This document shows positions 1 to 11,089 of a DNA stretch of 64,000 nucleotides, piece after piece. The position numbers and the translations under genes are program-made. The stretch is from Chromera velia (Eukaryota; Sar; Chromeraceae): assembly GCA_018398765.1 (NCBI GenBank), contig JAHBMJ010003975.1:16510-80509 (forward strand), read 5' to 3'. The first letter of the stretch is position 1. Every line of letters starts with the position of its first letter. Under the pieces are notes generated by a model, which ran no database searches, was not told the DNA's origin, and saw only the letters and a list, made by a program, of their open reading frames with translations.

Positions 1-1173
1 TGTTTATGCTCTACAGCTGTAGTAACTTCCTGCTGCCTTGGAGGTAGCGGCAGGACAGACGGAGAGCTAGACCAGAGACGAGACCTAGACGGAGAGACGG
101 ATCTACAAACTCTACTGACTCTAGCTCAGTCTGAAGATCTCAGTCAGCTAAGGAATAGGATATGGATAGATCCTTAGCCATTCGTAGAGTCCAGAGGATT
201 CATAGTTCAAAGTTAAACTTGACTTGACTAGCTTGCTAAGAAAGGACAGACTCACGACCGAACAAACGGAACAAACGATCTCAGCGAGACGGCTGAGAGC
301 GGATTAAATCTAATCGGTCCCCACGCGAACGCAAAGACAAGCTTTCCGGGGCCACACAGATAGAACGCGGCGGCGGGCGATGGAAGCAAAGGCGGCGTGC
401 ATGCGAGAAGGACCGAACGGCGGCAGCGGGGCGGCGCCGGGAGGTAGGACACTACACAGCATAGCGTATACCAATTATACTAGCTTCCGCATAAATTGCG
501 GCATAATATCTATGTCTAGACCTGCGTAGCATATTTGGATACGTGTATACTTATAAGCTAGTAGTTAGGTATCTAATATTTTTAAGTTTTAAAGTAGATT
601 TTATTAATAATACAATTCTAAATATATATGCAATATTTTAGTTGCGCCTGTAACTAGGCTCCGCACTGCATAAAAAAAAAAAAAGATCAAAAAAACTTTT
701 TTTGTATACTTTTTTTTTATATTTATCAATGCAGTCAACAGGCAAACAACTGTTGTTCAAGTGTTGCAGGAGTGTTGCACAAGATGTTGCATAAAAACTA
801 TGTGTTGTTTGGTTGATAATATCAATGATAAATAAAGAAAGAAAAAAAAGATCCAAAACTTATTTTTTTCTTTTTTTATTTATGGAGTGCAGAACCTATA
901 CGCCTATAAAATAATAAAATTTAATCAATGAAAAATAATGCAAAATGATGTTCTAGATGATGTTTTTGGAATACATACTGTTATAAACGAATCGTCGTTA
1001 TGGTATATAACTTTGAATTAATATGAAAAATATATCTGATACAATGATTTGTCAATAAATGTCATGCATACAGCCATACACCCGGACGTTATGTTAGACG
1101 CCGGCGTGCCTAGAGACGTCACTCAGACGTGCATGACTTAGACGTCACGTTCTAGGTCACGTTGTCGGATCAG
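1..1173. other. Intergenic, AT-rich, no gene seen
   Basis: I see no credible coding sequence here. Positions 1-440 are of mixed composition with scattered GACGGA/GAGAC words. Positions 480-1080 are AT-rich with A and T homopolymers. A block at about 715-815 carries repeated GTTGTT/TGTTGCA words that recur, in reverse complement, at about 13170-13250 and 54220-54290. Three GACGTC-like words at 1110-1150 lie just past the 3' end of the minus-strand gene that ends at 1174. Confidence 0.5.
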
Positions 1174-2478
1174 CTAGAAGTAATCAGACTCTTCCTCCGA
1201 GTCAGCCGCATTTAACTTCTCTTCCAATTCCTCCACGCTTGTGCACTCAGTGCACTTCCCCGTGTTCACTAGCACGAGGAGCGCCTTTTTCAATTCTTCT
1301 GCCCGTCTCTTACCCGTTGTTGAATGACTTCCCCCCCACATGCGGCAATTCTGCACCCCAATCTCAAAAGCCGTCTCCTCACAATCAGTTTTCACCTCCA
1401 CATCCGCACCTGCACTGATGAGGAGGGAAACGATCGAGGACTTGCCATTCGAAATCGCCCACATCAGGTGGGTAAACCCACCACCGCTTCCTCCGTTGAT
1501 GTCCGCAACGCTGAGCAGACTACGGACCCTGCCCTCATCCCCCTCTTTGATCGCCTCAAACATCGCCTCATTGGCCTGCTCCTGTTCTTTGATCATGCAT
1601 TCAATCGAGGGCCAATTTGAGACCTCCACGTTCTGGCGGGACTGCGCATCCAAAAAACAAAACACGCGTGCAACCACCTCTTGGAGGATGGGGCCCTCGG
1701 CACTCAGAGACGCACGTAGAGGCAGCTGAAACCAGTGCTCACCAGCTGTAGCTGGCGTCACGGTCTCATTGACCGGGGTGAGAGACGAAACGAAAATCTC
1801 TACGAGGCGCGACACTTGGGAGGTGAGCTCCCGATGTGCAAACACAAGTAGACGGCCTTTTCCAATCTCTGCAAACGCCACCGAGACATTCTCCACAGTC
1901 TCAGAACCTCCTGCCCCCCCTTCACTGTCACTGTCTTCAGACTCTTGCCGCCTGTCTACATACAAGGCCTGCTCTGCCTGCACCCGATCGAAGGGAAAAT
2001 ATTTGGACTCTCCGTTGGAAAATTCAGGGGGCGCACCAGACAACCACGAGACGCTGGGGCTCTGTGCATCTCGTTGTGCTTTGATGGACTTGCGGGCACT
2101 CCCATCGCCCCGGCAGTCCCACTGCAGTCCGAAAACCATCCGTGGCACGAACAGCATCGCACTTGGCTCATCAATGTCACAGCATATCAACGACCCACCC
2201 GACTTGACAAATGTGCAGAGGGCAAAACTCAGCCGTCTATCCCACTGCGCCCGTTTTCGGCGAAAGGGAATTTTCCTGAGGATCACCACGTCGTACTCCC
2301 CCAGAGTCGGGGCAAGGTCTGAGCCAGAAGCCAACGTCACACTCTCCACAGAAAAACCCTGTTTTGTCAGGTTTCTCCAAGGCGCATTTCTGGAATCACT
2401 GGTGCCCTCAGAAGTCGTGTCGTGCACTGATGTTCCTTCTCTCGAACAGAGGACGTCCAGAATACGGACAGCAGCCAT
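1174..2478 (-). CDS. GATase-like domain plus ankyrin repeats, 434 aa
   Basis: This is an uninterrupted frame from an ATG at 2478 to a TAG at 1174. The first 230 residues look like a Rossmann-type, GATase/ThuA-like fold: a strand containing DVVILRKIPF near residue 60, then a helix and FVKSGGSLICCD near residue 95, and later KGRLLVFAHRE. An acidic Asp/Ser/Glu linker interrupts this part. The last 130 residues carry two or three ankyrin repeats, with NEAMFEAIKEGDEGRVRSLL, a THLMWAISNGKSSIVSLLI unit and an ISAGADVEV turn, followed by an acidic tail. Ankyrin repeats bind proteins; I cannot name a partner, and no amidotransferase catalytic Cys-His-Glu set is evident, so the N-terminal domain is probably non-catalytic. 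It is divergent from the homing-endonuclease gene. Ankyrin assignment is firm; the N-terminal fold is inference. Confidence 0.75.
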   Translation of the reverse strand: MAAVRILDVLCSREGTSVHDTTSEGTSDSRNAPWRNLTKQGFSVESVTLASGSDLAPTLGEYDVVILRKIPFRRKRAQWDRRLSFALCTFVKSGGSLICCDIDEPSAMLFVPRMVFGLQWDCRGDGSARKSIKAQRDAQSPSVSWLSGAPPEFSNGESKYFPFDRVQAEQALYVDRRQESEDSDSEGGAGGSETVENVSVAFAEIGKGRLLVFAHRELTSQVSRLVEIFVSSLTPVNETVTPATAGEHWFQLPLRASLSAEGPILQEVVARVFCFLDAQSRQNVEVSNWPSIECMIKEQEQANEAMFEAIKEGDEGRVRSLLSVADINGGSGGGFTHLMWAISNGKSSIVSLLISAGADVEVKTDCEETAFEIGVQNCRMWGGSHSTTGKRRAEELKKALLVLVNTGKCTECTSVEELEEKLNAADSEEESDYF

Positions 2479-3301
2479 GCCAAAAGTTTTCAGACAGCCG
2501 TTGGGATACAGTCAAACAACGATGACTCTCAAGGACTGGAGACGGAGACACGGATATGCAACAGGAGACGGATTGCGAATACTAACGGTGGATAACTTCC
2601 AGAGTTCCATTCGGATTGGGGTGTCTCGAGAGGCAAACAATCCTTTGCCCCCGTACATACATGTGTGCGATTCCGTTTCGATCTATTGTGCCTTGGCGAT
2701 TCATATCGATTCACGTCGGACGTGTTTGGACAAGCTTGGACATGTTCGGACAAGTGTTTTTGCGATGTTTTTGCGCTTTGTCACAAATCGCCAGGCCGCG
2801 GCCGCGCGGAGCTAGGGGTCCCGCGACGCAGCCCGCGGCCGGAATTCTGGAGGAGGAAATTTAATTGCGATCGCGGCCGCGGAGACGCGGATTGCATGGG
2901 ACGGATAGACGGATTTTTGCGAATGCATGCATGATCGAATGGAAGTTTTTATTATATGGAGTCTGAATGAGTCTGTCAGCTCGTCGGATGGAGTCTGATG
3001 ATTGAGGGTTTTGTTAATAATAATGCCTCTCAGGAATTGGAGTCAGAATCAAGGTCTCAGAATTGTTCCACTGTCAGCTTGATGGAGCTCGTTATGCAAA
3101 CCATTCTTGGCCCTCCGATCAGAACCCGCAATGTGTGAAAGGGTTCTTCGGTGACCCCGATTGAAAAAAGCTGCGGAACGCGCTTTCTGTATTTTCTGGT
3201 GTATTGAAAAATTTTCCTGTGCAGTCTGCAGTGAGTGCCGGTGAGTGCATTTTCATCACGACTGCCCGGAGTTCTCCGCATATTATATAAAAGCGAGAGA
3301 A
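2479..3301. promoter_or_regulatory. Divergent spacer between two gene starts
   Basis: This 823-base spacer separates the start of the minus-strand ankyrin gene from the start of the plus-strand endonuclease gene. It holds a GC-rich block at about 2795-2890 with GCGGCCGC and CCGCGG words, and a TGCATGCA palindrome at 2924-2931. Similar GC blocks occur in the other divergent spacers of the window, so a shared two-way promoter is a reasonable inference. No core promoter element can be assigned with confidence. Confidence 0.35.
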
Positions 3302-4267
3302 ATGGTACAGATTCATGGAGGGGTCGTTCGGCAAGCTTCGTCCCGCTATGTGCGGTCTAACTTCTTCAGCCAGGAGAACTTGACACCATCTATGGCGTAC
3401 TGGCTGGGCTTTCTCATGGCCGACGGATGCGTATCCGAAATCAACCTCAAGAAGAGCTTGAAGCACGTTGTTGGCCTGGAGCTCAAATGTTCAGACAGAG
3501 AGCATGTCGAAAATTTTCGTGCGGTATTGCAGTCAACTTACGCGCTGTCAAACAGTCTGAGAAGTTTGACGGCGAAGAAGGGTGAGGAAAAGGATTCGGA
3601 TCATGTCGCGGTGAAACGTCGGTGCTACACTGCAACCACCATTTACAACGACCAGCTTGGCTTAGACCTCAAGGCACATGGTTGTGTGCCCCGAAAATCG
3701 TCCATCTTGAAGTGGCCATCACATTTGCCCTCAGATCTGACAAGCCACTTTGTGCGCGGATACTTTGATGGAGACGGGTGCCTGCAGCTCCCAAGCCCTT
3801 CCGGCACACGCCCCCCACGTGTTGACTTACGAATACTTGGCACCCCCCATTTTCTGGGTGGCTTATTGGCGCACTTGCGGAAACATGTCCTGTACAATGA
3901 GCGTGGACAGGGTGGCATTTACCCTTGTGAGGGGAAAACCCAGTTGGACACCAACTTGAGGGCTCCATCCGTGCAGCGATTGGTTTTCTGCGGAACTGTT
4001 TCCCCTCTTGCTGTATTGAAGTGGATGTACATGGACTCAAAAGCGGAGACACGCCTCCGTCGAAAACACTTGCTTTTTGAAACAGCATGTTCCGTTGTCC
4101 AGGCCCATCCGCAAGAACGAAACCGGATACTCCAGCGATTTCGCGCATCAGACGAGTTCAAGAAAGCGAACACGTGTCAGGATCGTGAGTTATACTGTCC
4201 ACAATTGGTAGGACCCGATGTGAAAAGAGTGCGAATCGCGTGTCTCAGGTCTTGCCATACATTGTGA
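3302..4267 (+). CDS. LAGLIDADG (DOD-type) homing endonuclease, free-standing, 321 aa
   Basis: The frame opens upstream, but the first ATG is at 3302 and the stop is TGA. Two LAGLIDADG motifs are clear: AYWLGFLMADGCVS with the catalytic-type Asp at residue 41, and FVRGYFDGDGCLQL with Asp 158. They are 117 residues apart, as expected for a single-chain two-motif enzyme. Between them, GCVPRKSSILKWP before the second helix matches the usual lead-in to this motif in intein and intron endonucleases. Such enzymes cut long DNA sites and copy their own element by repair. No host gene, intein splice junction or group I intron core surrounds it, so it stands alone in what appears to be nuclear DNA. Both acidic residues are present, so activity is possible. 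The C-terminal 60 residues show no known domain. Confidence 0.85.
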   Translation: MVQIHGGVVRQASSRYVRSNFFSQENLTPSMAYWLGFLMADGCVSEINLKKSLKHVVGLELKCSDREHVENFRAVLQSTYALSNSLRSLTAKKGEEKDSDHVAVKRRCYTATTIYNDQLGLDLKAHGCVPRKSSILKWPSHLPSDLTSHFVRGYFDGDGCLQLPSPSGTRPPRVDLRILGTPHFLGGLLAHLRKHVLYNERGQGGIYPCEGKTQLDTNLRAPSVQRLVFCGTVSPLAVLKWMYMDSKAETRLRRKHLLFETACSVVQAHPQERNRILQRFRASDEFKKANTCQDRELYCPQLVGPDVKRVRIACLRSCHTL

Positions 4268-5060
4268 CTACGTAGATGTGACTGCATAATGCTGGTACAA
4301 CATAGACTAGAACTCAAACTCACATTAGATCCCAATGCTATCAATATTATTAAAGTTTTGCTTATTATGCGGCTGTTACGTGAATCACTCTCAGTGATTC
4401 ACTAACAATGCAAAACTGGTTGGCCGGGGGCCATCATGCAAGTCTACTAGTAGGGTGCGCATGCATGCGCGCAGCGATGTAGGCTAAAAATTGCAGCTAC
4501 TGCTAGTGGACAAGTATATTTTATTTTAGATTTTATCAATCAATCAATCAAAAAGTTTATAAGCTATACAGTTTATGGAACTTAGGTATATAAACAGTTT
4601 AGCACTGAGTTTACACAGTAAATTACACTTAAGTTTGGTTTCAGATGTTCGACTTTGCTTCAAAAAATGTGAGCCGCGGGGGGCAGTATGGGGCCACACC
4701 GGCCGTTCCGTTTTGAAGCAACTTTTAGCACTAGTTTTAGCTAGAGTTTTACCTAAGCCATGCATGCAAAAACCTGTATTTAGCTAGTCAAGCCGATAGT
4801 TAAGCTAATCGTTTAACAACTCAGGGTGTGACAACAGTTTCCCTATAATTTACGCTATAAAGACAAGTATCTATAAACCCAAATTATACTAATATTACCA
4901 GTTTTAAGGCAGTTTAGTACTGACAGAAGTGTATATACCATACAAAAAGACTTTAGTTCAATTAACATACATGCAAACTGTTTTGTGAATCTCAGTACAA
5001 TTTGAAAGCAGTGTGAGTCGCCAGATACGCGAACACGAGGATGCTGCAAGACTGACTAGG
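4268..5060. other. Intergenic, AT-rich, with short hairpin
   Basis: No gene is visible. A perfect 10-base inverted repeat with a 3-base loop lies at 4380-4402 (arms GTGAATCACT and AGTGATTCAC), about 110 bases past the endonuclease stop codon. A TGCATGCA palindrome is at 4761-4768. Confidence 0.4.
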
Positions 5061-5064
5061 GACC

Positions 5065-5175
5065 CGAAGGAAGGAAGGAAGGAAGGAAGGAAGGAAGGCA
5101 AGCAGGTAGGAAGGAACAAAGGAACGAAGAAAGGAAAGGAGGAAGGGAGGAAGGGAGGAACAAAGGAAGAAAGGA
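5065..5175. repeat. (GGAA)n microsatellite
   Basis: Imperfect GGAA tetranucleotide tract. It reads open in all frames because the period-12 codon pattern contains no stop, so the long frames over it are not evidence of genes. Confidence 0.9.
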
Positions 5176-5689
5176 AAGAGAAAGAGAAAGACCAAGAGAT
5201 GAACAAAAGATCTTAACGAGAAGACGTACGGAGGTCATGCAGCCTGTTCCACCCGAACGCTCTCAGGACGATCAACAAACGAATTTTCTTTTCTACCACC
5301 AGGCGGAAGAGTCGACTAGCATTCGCCCGAGAGAGAACAAAAGATGGATAGAGAGACATGAAGAAAGAAAGAGTCGAGAAAGGAAGCTCGAACGACTTTG
5401 CAGCTTGCAAGACATCTAGTAAGATACCTTGACCCCCTTCCTTTTCTCTTCCTTTCCCCTGAATTCCATTGAGCTTCTTTCCTCCTTCCTCTACTTCTCC
5501 TTTTTCGGCTCTTCCTTCGCCTTCTCTTTCTTCGCCTCGTCCCCTGTCGTCTCAGGAGACTGGTCTCTCTCCTCTTCAGCAGCCTGCAAGCACAATGGGC
5601 AAGGGGGGTACGATGAGTGAGTGGGTGAGTGAGTCTCTGTCTCTGTTTTGTGCCTGTCGGTCTATATTTCTCTCTCCCACCCCTCCCTT

Positions 5690-5755
5690 CTTCCTCTTTC
5701 TCTTTCCCTCTCTCTAGCTCTGCGTGTGTGTGTGTGTGTCAGTCTCTCCCTCCCC

Positions 5756-5813
<58 letters not shown>

Positions 5814-5940
5814 CCCCCCCCCCTCTCTCTTTCTGTCTCTGTGTGTGTACGTGCATGTATGTATGTGTTTAGCTGTGTGTGTGTGTGTGTGTGTCTGTCT
5901 GTCTGTCTGCGCGCGCGCGCGCGCGGGCCAGTGTGTGTCT
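5690..5940. repeat. (CT)n, (GT)n and (GC)n microsatellites
   Basis: Alternating CT, GT, GTCT and finally GCGCGC runs follow one another without a break. No gene is supported in the flanking 5400-6060 region. Confidence 0.9.
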
Positions 5941-6192
5941 GCGCGAGTGCGATAGCAAAAAACCGAGAGACAGGGAAGGAAACCAAGTCGAGGTCAGTCT
6001 TGGAGCATCCTTAGTCCACTCTTCAGGTGAGGAAAAAAAGAAAGAGAGAGACTTCAAATAACCCGAGAGCGTGAAGAAGACGTTGGCCGGAAGAAGGCAG
6101 CCATTGTGTATGTGTTTGTCTGTCTGTCAGGCAGTGGGATTGCAGATTGGAGGACAGATGAAAAATACCTGCCGAATTTCCAACCAACCAGC

Positions 6193-6193
6193 G

Positions 6194-6281
<88 letters not shown>

Positions 6282-6502
6282 NNNNNNNNNNNNNNNNNNN
6301 NNNNNNNNNNNNNNNNNNNNNNNNNNNNNNNNNNNNNNNNNNNNNNNNNNNNNNNNNNNNNNNNNNNNNNNNNNNNNNNNNNNNNNNNNNNNNNNNNNNN
6401 NNNNNNNNNNNNNNNNNNNNNNNNNNNNNNNNNNNNNNNNNNNNNNNNNNNNNNNNNNNNNNNNNNNNNNNNNNNNNNNNNNNNNNNNNNNNNNNNNNNN
6501 AC

Positions 6503-6570
<68 letters not shown>

Positions 6571-6667
6571 ACACACATACACACACACACACACACACAC
6601 CACACACACCACACACACCAACACACACCAACACACACCAACACACCCAGCCACACACCAACACACG

Positions 6668-6703
<36 letters not shown>

Positions 6704-6706
6704 TAC

Positions 6707-6776
<70 letters not shown>

Positions 6777-6873
6777 ACACACATACACACACACACACAC
6801 ACACACCACACACACCACACACACCAACACACACCAACACACACCAACACACCCAGCCACACACCAACACACG

Positions 6874-6914
<41 letters not shown>

Positions 6915-7042
6915 ACATACGTACACCAACACACATACACCAACACACACACACACACACCTACACCAACACAAACACACCTACACCAACACACACCAAC
7001 ACACACACGCACGCACACACCAACACACCCACACACACACAA
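6193..7042. repeat. (CA)n tract with assembly gap at 6282-6500
   Basis: A long CA tract is interrupted by 219 N at 6282-6500. To the right of the gap, a block of CA repeats with CCA and CCCAGCCACACACC variants is present twice, offset by about 206 bases (variant word at 6646 and 6852). The repeat is therefore at least partly a tandem duplication. The true length across the gap is unknown. Confidence 0.95.
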
Positions 7043-7174
7043 AGGACAGAGAAGTACAAAGAGAAAGGCAAGGGAAATGGCGGCTTGGCAAGGAGAGCGT
7101 CGCCTATCCTGTAGAGAGAAGAGAAACCTCAGAGAGAGGTCAACGGTAAGAGAGAAAGAGAGGTCTGCAGGCAC

Positions 7175-7183
7175 CTAGCTCAG

Positions 7184-7214
<31 letters not shown>

Positions 7215-9192
7215 TCCGACCTACGGACCGTGGGTTGGCTCGACAGTCCCTCCCCCCCTTCCTTCTGCAGTCTGGATACAGCCTGAGCGGCCTCCTCTAC
7301 CTCCCGATCGGACCAGCTGTCGTCCAGACACATCACACAGGCCCATACCAGGAAGCCCAAAAAGGCAATCACAATCCCAAGAACAACCATCACCACAGCA
7401 AGATTGCTAGAAGACCTAGAAGCGTACGTCAGGACTTCCCCGAACTGCAGACAAAGACAGGTGGAAAGAGAGAATGAGAGAGCGCAGTACTTCAGATTCG
7501 CCTGAACAGAATTCCTCTGCTCTCTTGCACTGTGGTCACACAAGAAGCGGGCACCGAGGGCGACAGGCACACGCACGACGGAAAGGACGAGGAATGAAAA
7601 ACACATTCACTGTCCCCACGTGCTTCTGCGTGTCTTCATGAAATCATGGATTAAAAAAACAGGAAGACAGACGCTTTCGTTTCTTCGTTCGATTCTCTGT
7701 TGAAAATCCGCACACCTTCTTTCTTTGCTGCTTCGGTCTTGAGAAATTCTTTTCTCTTCGTTTCTTCAACCACACTTTTTTCGCCACTCCTTCTGTAGGG
7801 TGTCTACCTTCCTTTCCCTTCCATTTGTGCAGCTTCACTTCCTTTCTTGCCTTCCTTCTTCAAACACATGTGAGTGTCAATCCGTGCATGCTGAATGAAT
7901 AAATGAATGCAATACGTCAAAGGTCTCCTTCTGCCTTCTTTCACCATACACAATCAATCTGCTTTTCAAGTTCAAAAAAACAACCGAACCTCCCTTGACA
8001 TCAAGCAGAAAAAAACGTCAAGTGTCTATCGACTTGCCTTCTCTCTAAAAACCCGAATGAGGCGGTTTGTGGCCCCCTCCTCCCACTCCTTCTGAGGTTT
8101 CAATCCCCCTGATGCCACCCTCTGCAGGCCCTCCTCTAGGGCAGAGAGCGTCAACAGGTTTTCATCCTGCCACAACAACCTGGCCTTCGGTTGGTCTCCC
8201 AACACGACAACCGCAGGGAGCTGCCTGTCGGAGATGCGGTACGTCTTCAGAGCAGCGCTGTATTGGTCAAAATCGACTGTGCCGAACGCAAAGGTGTCGC
8301 GCCACTTGAGCGCTGACTGTTTGATCTTACTTCTCTCCTCTTCCCCTATGTCCCCCGGTCTGTGTGCAATCATGACCAGTCGCCGTTTGGCATTTGTCAG
8401 CTCAAAGAAATTCGATCCACCGATCACGCTCACCAACGGAAATCGGTAAACATCAAGCAAAAGCTCCAGACGGTCTGTTGCAGCCTCACTCTCCCACACC
8501 GGCTGGTTCGATTCTTCCTTCACCCCCTCTGCGTTGATGAAAAAGAGACGAAAACCCCCCGCCTCTCCTCCTGAGGGGAAACTTTCCGAGGACGCCAACC
8601 CCTCTGCAAACACAAACGTAAACCGATCACGACGCTTGGCTGCTACGCTCGCGTAAGCAGAGGGCGCAGTGGCGCTTCCTCCCTCATACGACGCGAGGAA
8701 GATCGTTAGCTCGGTCGACATCTTGGCAGCTTTGACAAATCCTGCCAGTTCGCTCTCGGAAGAGACGACCGTCACGGGGGGGGCACTCATCCGTTGGACA
8801 AAAGCCCCAAGGGCATCTGCCCGTCTGGCCCCGTTATAGTCCATGGGGGGTGATTTGGTCCCATCAGGGAAAAACTTGATTGTTGGGTACCCTCTCACGC
8901 CGTGGGTGTTGCACGGATCTTTGTGCGCAGTGCAGTCGACTTTCCCGAAGCTTCCGATGCGTTTGCCCTGTGCTTCTTCGAGTGAGAGCACGGACTGTGC
9001 GGCCTTCTCAAATTCGGGAAGCAGTCTCTTACAGTGACCACACCAGGGGGCATAAAACTCTATCAGCCACCCTCCAGAGAGTCTGTCTCCTGACTTGAAC
9101 GTCTCGCTCGTCAAGTCATGCACATGCTCTTCAGACACAGCCAGTCCGACCAAAAGGACCACCAGGGTCCCGAACTTTCCTAACCAGAACAT
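7175..9192 (-). CDS. TMX3-like membrane protein disulfide isomerase, 474 aa, 2 exons
   Basis: Exon 1 is 9192-8038 and exon 2 is 7444-7175. The exon 1 frame has a signal peptide (hydrophobic residues 7-20), then a thioredoxin domain with FYAPWCGHCKRLLPEF (active-site CGHC at 51-54) and the cis-proline strand RGYPTIKFF. Thioredoxin-like b-type domains without CxxC follow. Exon 2 supplies a transmembrane segment (NLAVVMVVLGIVIAFLGFLV) and a charged cytosolic tail. One a domain, redox-dead domains and a C-terminal membrane anchor match the TMX3 plan and usual length (about 450 aa); such enzymes oxidise or isomerise disulfides in the ER. The junction uses a GC donor (AAG|GCAAGT) and a TCTGCAG acceptor, both phase 0; without this splice the protein would end three residues later with no anchor. 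The tail runs into an AG microsatellite, so its last residues are uncertain. Confidence 0.85.
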
Positions 9193-9948
9193 TCCGATGA
9201 TTCAACGGGAGGGGAGGGAAGTGCAAAGGAAAACAAAAGAGGAGGAGGGAGGAGACGAAGTCTGCTGAGTGAAGTGCAGACTGAGCGAGACCCTATCAGA
9301 GAAGAGATCAGTCTTGATTCAATGTGAAGAGATCAGTCTCCCGACTTCTCGAACCTACCAATGGAGAAGCGATCGGAATTCTGAATGGAAGAGAAAGAGG
9401 GAGAAATTTTGGACCATTAACTGGAGGACTTCAGCTGGGACGGCGGGCGATCGAGGATTCATGATCATTTCATTATCAGACGATTTTTTTGTGTAGTCGA
9501 CTGCATGCATTGCGGTGCGCGGCGCCGGGCGCCATGATCGCGCGATCAGATGGCAGCGCGCGTGGCGCCCAAGTAATTGGCTCCGCGCGCGCGTCGCCGC
9601 GGCCGCGATTGACACATGCATGCATTGGATGCACGCTGCGCAACACGCGTGAGACTGTCTTCATTGAACAACAGTTACAACACTAAGCGACAGTCTGAGA
9701 CTTCTATCAGCAATGAATGTCGTGACACTGTACAAATCGACAAGCTTGCCCCGTCGATCTATCTAAGTCAGATCCCTGGTTTTGTAAGTCCGGGATTCTG
9801 GCATGCATCATGCACTGACTCAATCTATGCATGGCTGATGTTTCGAAGAACCCCGCTTAAAACAACGGTGCGTGTGAAACAGTTGCACACGCAACAGTGG
9901 AGTGGAAGAGTGCATATATAAGTGTATGGCACTGTACATTGGCACACG
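9193..9948. promoter_or_regulatory. Divergent spacer with CG-rich core
   Basis: Spacer between the TMX3-like gene and the methyltransferase gene. Positions 9500-9625 are rich in GCGCGC, GGCGCC and CGCGATCGCG-like words and are flanked by TGCATGCA palindromes at 9502-9509 and 9617-9624. The symmetric arrangement suggests a two-way promoter; this is inference from composition. Confidence 0.4.
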
Positions 9949-10506
9949 ATGTCGTTGCCGCAAGAGAACCACCAGAGAGATCAGTACTTTTTCGCCCCAC
10001 CAACGCGGGAGTTTCTCCGAGAATTTGTCCAGGGCTACCAGTCACCCTGCCTGTTGTTCATGCCGTCAATGGCATCAGAGCTTCCGGCCGTCCGTTGTTT
10101 GGACATTGACGATCGATTCGAGGGCATCTCCCCAGGATTCCGACTTTTCGATGCCTACCGTCCAGCGCGCCCTGCAGACGACCCTCCCTACGACATCATT
10201 ATCGCAGACCCTCCATTTGACAAGCTCCGAGTGGATCAGCTGTACAAGTGTATGAGGGAGCTCGGCATGACAGAGGAAGGGGGTCCCCGTCTGCTCCTTT
10301 CTTACCCTCTGCGTCGGGAAGAAGCACTCCTCGCCTCCTTCCCTTCACTAAGACCCATGCCAGACGAGTTCAATTTGCCTCAGTACTGTTCAGTCAACTT
10401 GAAGCGGAAGACAGAAGAAGGAGACCAAGAGGAGGGCAGCAGGATCCGATGGTATGCAAACTTTGCACCGGACGAACAAGAGCGGCAACTCCCAGAAAGA
10501 CTTTGA
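9949..10506 (+). CDS. EEF1A lysine methyltransferase-like (N6-adenine MTase fold), 185 aa
   Basis: The ATG at 9949 is preferred because upstream codons of the open frame run into the spacer. The protein opens with QYFFAPPTREFLREFV, then the strand CLLFMPSMAS, a second strand ending FRLFDAY, and the motif YDIIIADPPFDKL with DPPF at residues 87-90. LLLSYPLRREE and QYCSVNL follow. This order and the DPPF motif match the small family of EEF1AKMT1/Efm5 enzymes, once named N6-adenine methyltransferases. They use S-adenosylmethionine to methylate a lysine of elongation factor 1A. The usual N-terminal WYS/T motif is replaced by QYFFA, and the chain is slightly short. A single exon, ending in TGA. Family membership is well supported; the substrate is inferred. 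Confidence 0.8.
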   Translation: MSLPQENHQRDQYFFAPPTREFLREFVQGYQSPCLLFMPSMASELPAVRCLDIDDRFEGISPGFRLFDAYRPARPADDPPYDIIIADPPFDKLRVDQLYKCMRELGMTEEGGPRLLLSYPLRREEALLASFPSLRPMPDEFNLPQYCSVNLKRKTEEGDQEEGSRIRWYANFAPDEQERQLPERL

Positions 10507-10655
10507 CCACCATGCGTCTCAAGAAAATCAATTTATTTAAACGATGATGCATGCAGCGTTTCTCCCTCCAAATACGGGTCATACTTCATGCGGCATTCGG
10601 GAACCCCATACTTGACTCTTCCTGGTACTGGGTGATTTTCGTTCTTTCTCAATTC
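10507..10655. other. 3' flank of the methyltransferase gene
   Basis: Short flank with a TGCATGCA palindrome at 10548-10555, before the long pyrimidine-rich microsatellite begins. Confidence 0.3.
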
Positions 10656-10659
10656 CCTA

Positions 10660-11049
10660 AAATCTTCCTTCCTTCTTTCCTTCTTTCCTTCTTTCTTCTT
10701 TCCTTCCTTCCTTCCTTCTTTCCTTCCTTCTTTCCTTCCTTCCTTCCTTCCTTGCTTCCTTCCTACTCTCCTTCCTTCCTTCCTTCCTTCCTTCTTTCCT
10801 TCCTTCCTTTCTTCTTTCCTTCCTTCCTTCCTTCCTTCCTTCCTTCCCTTCTACCCTCCTTCCTTCCTTCCTTCCTTCCTTCCTTCCTTGCTTCTTTCCT
10901 TCCTTCCTTTCTTCTTTCCTTCTTTCCGTCTTCCCTTCCTTTCTTCCTTCATTCCTTGATTGCTTTCTTTCTTTCTTTCTTTCTTTCTTGCTTTTTTTCT
11001 TTCTTTCTTTCTTTCTTTCTTTCTTGCTTTTTTTCTTTCTTGCTTTTTT

Positions 11050-11089
<40 letters not shown>

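Noticed and set aside
6023-7174. Long frames of Cys-Val or Thr-His repeats across the CA tract
   Set aside because: They are produced by the dinucleotide repeat and run straight through the N gap; no non-repetitive coding part is attached.
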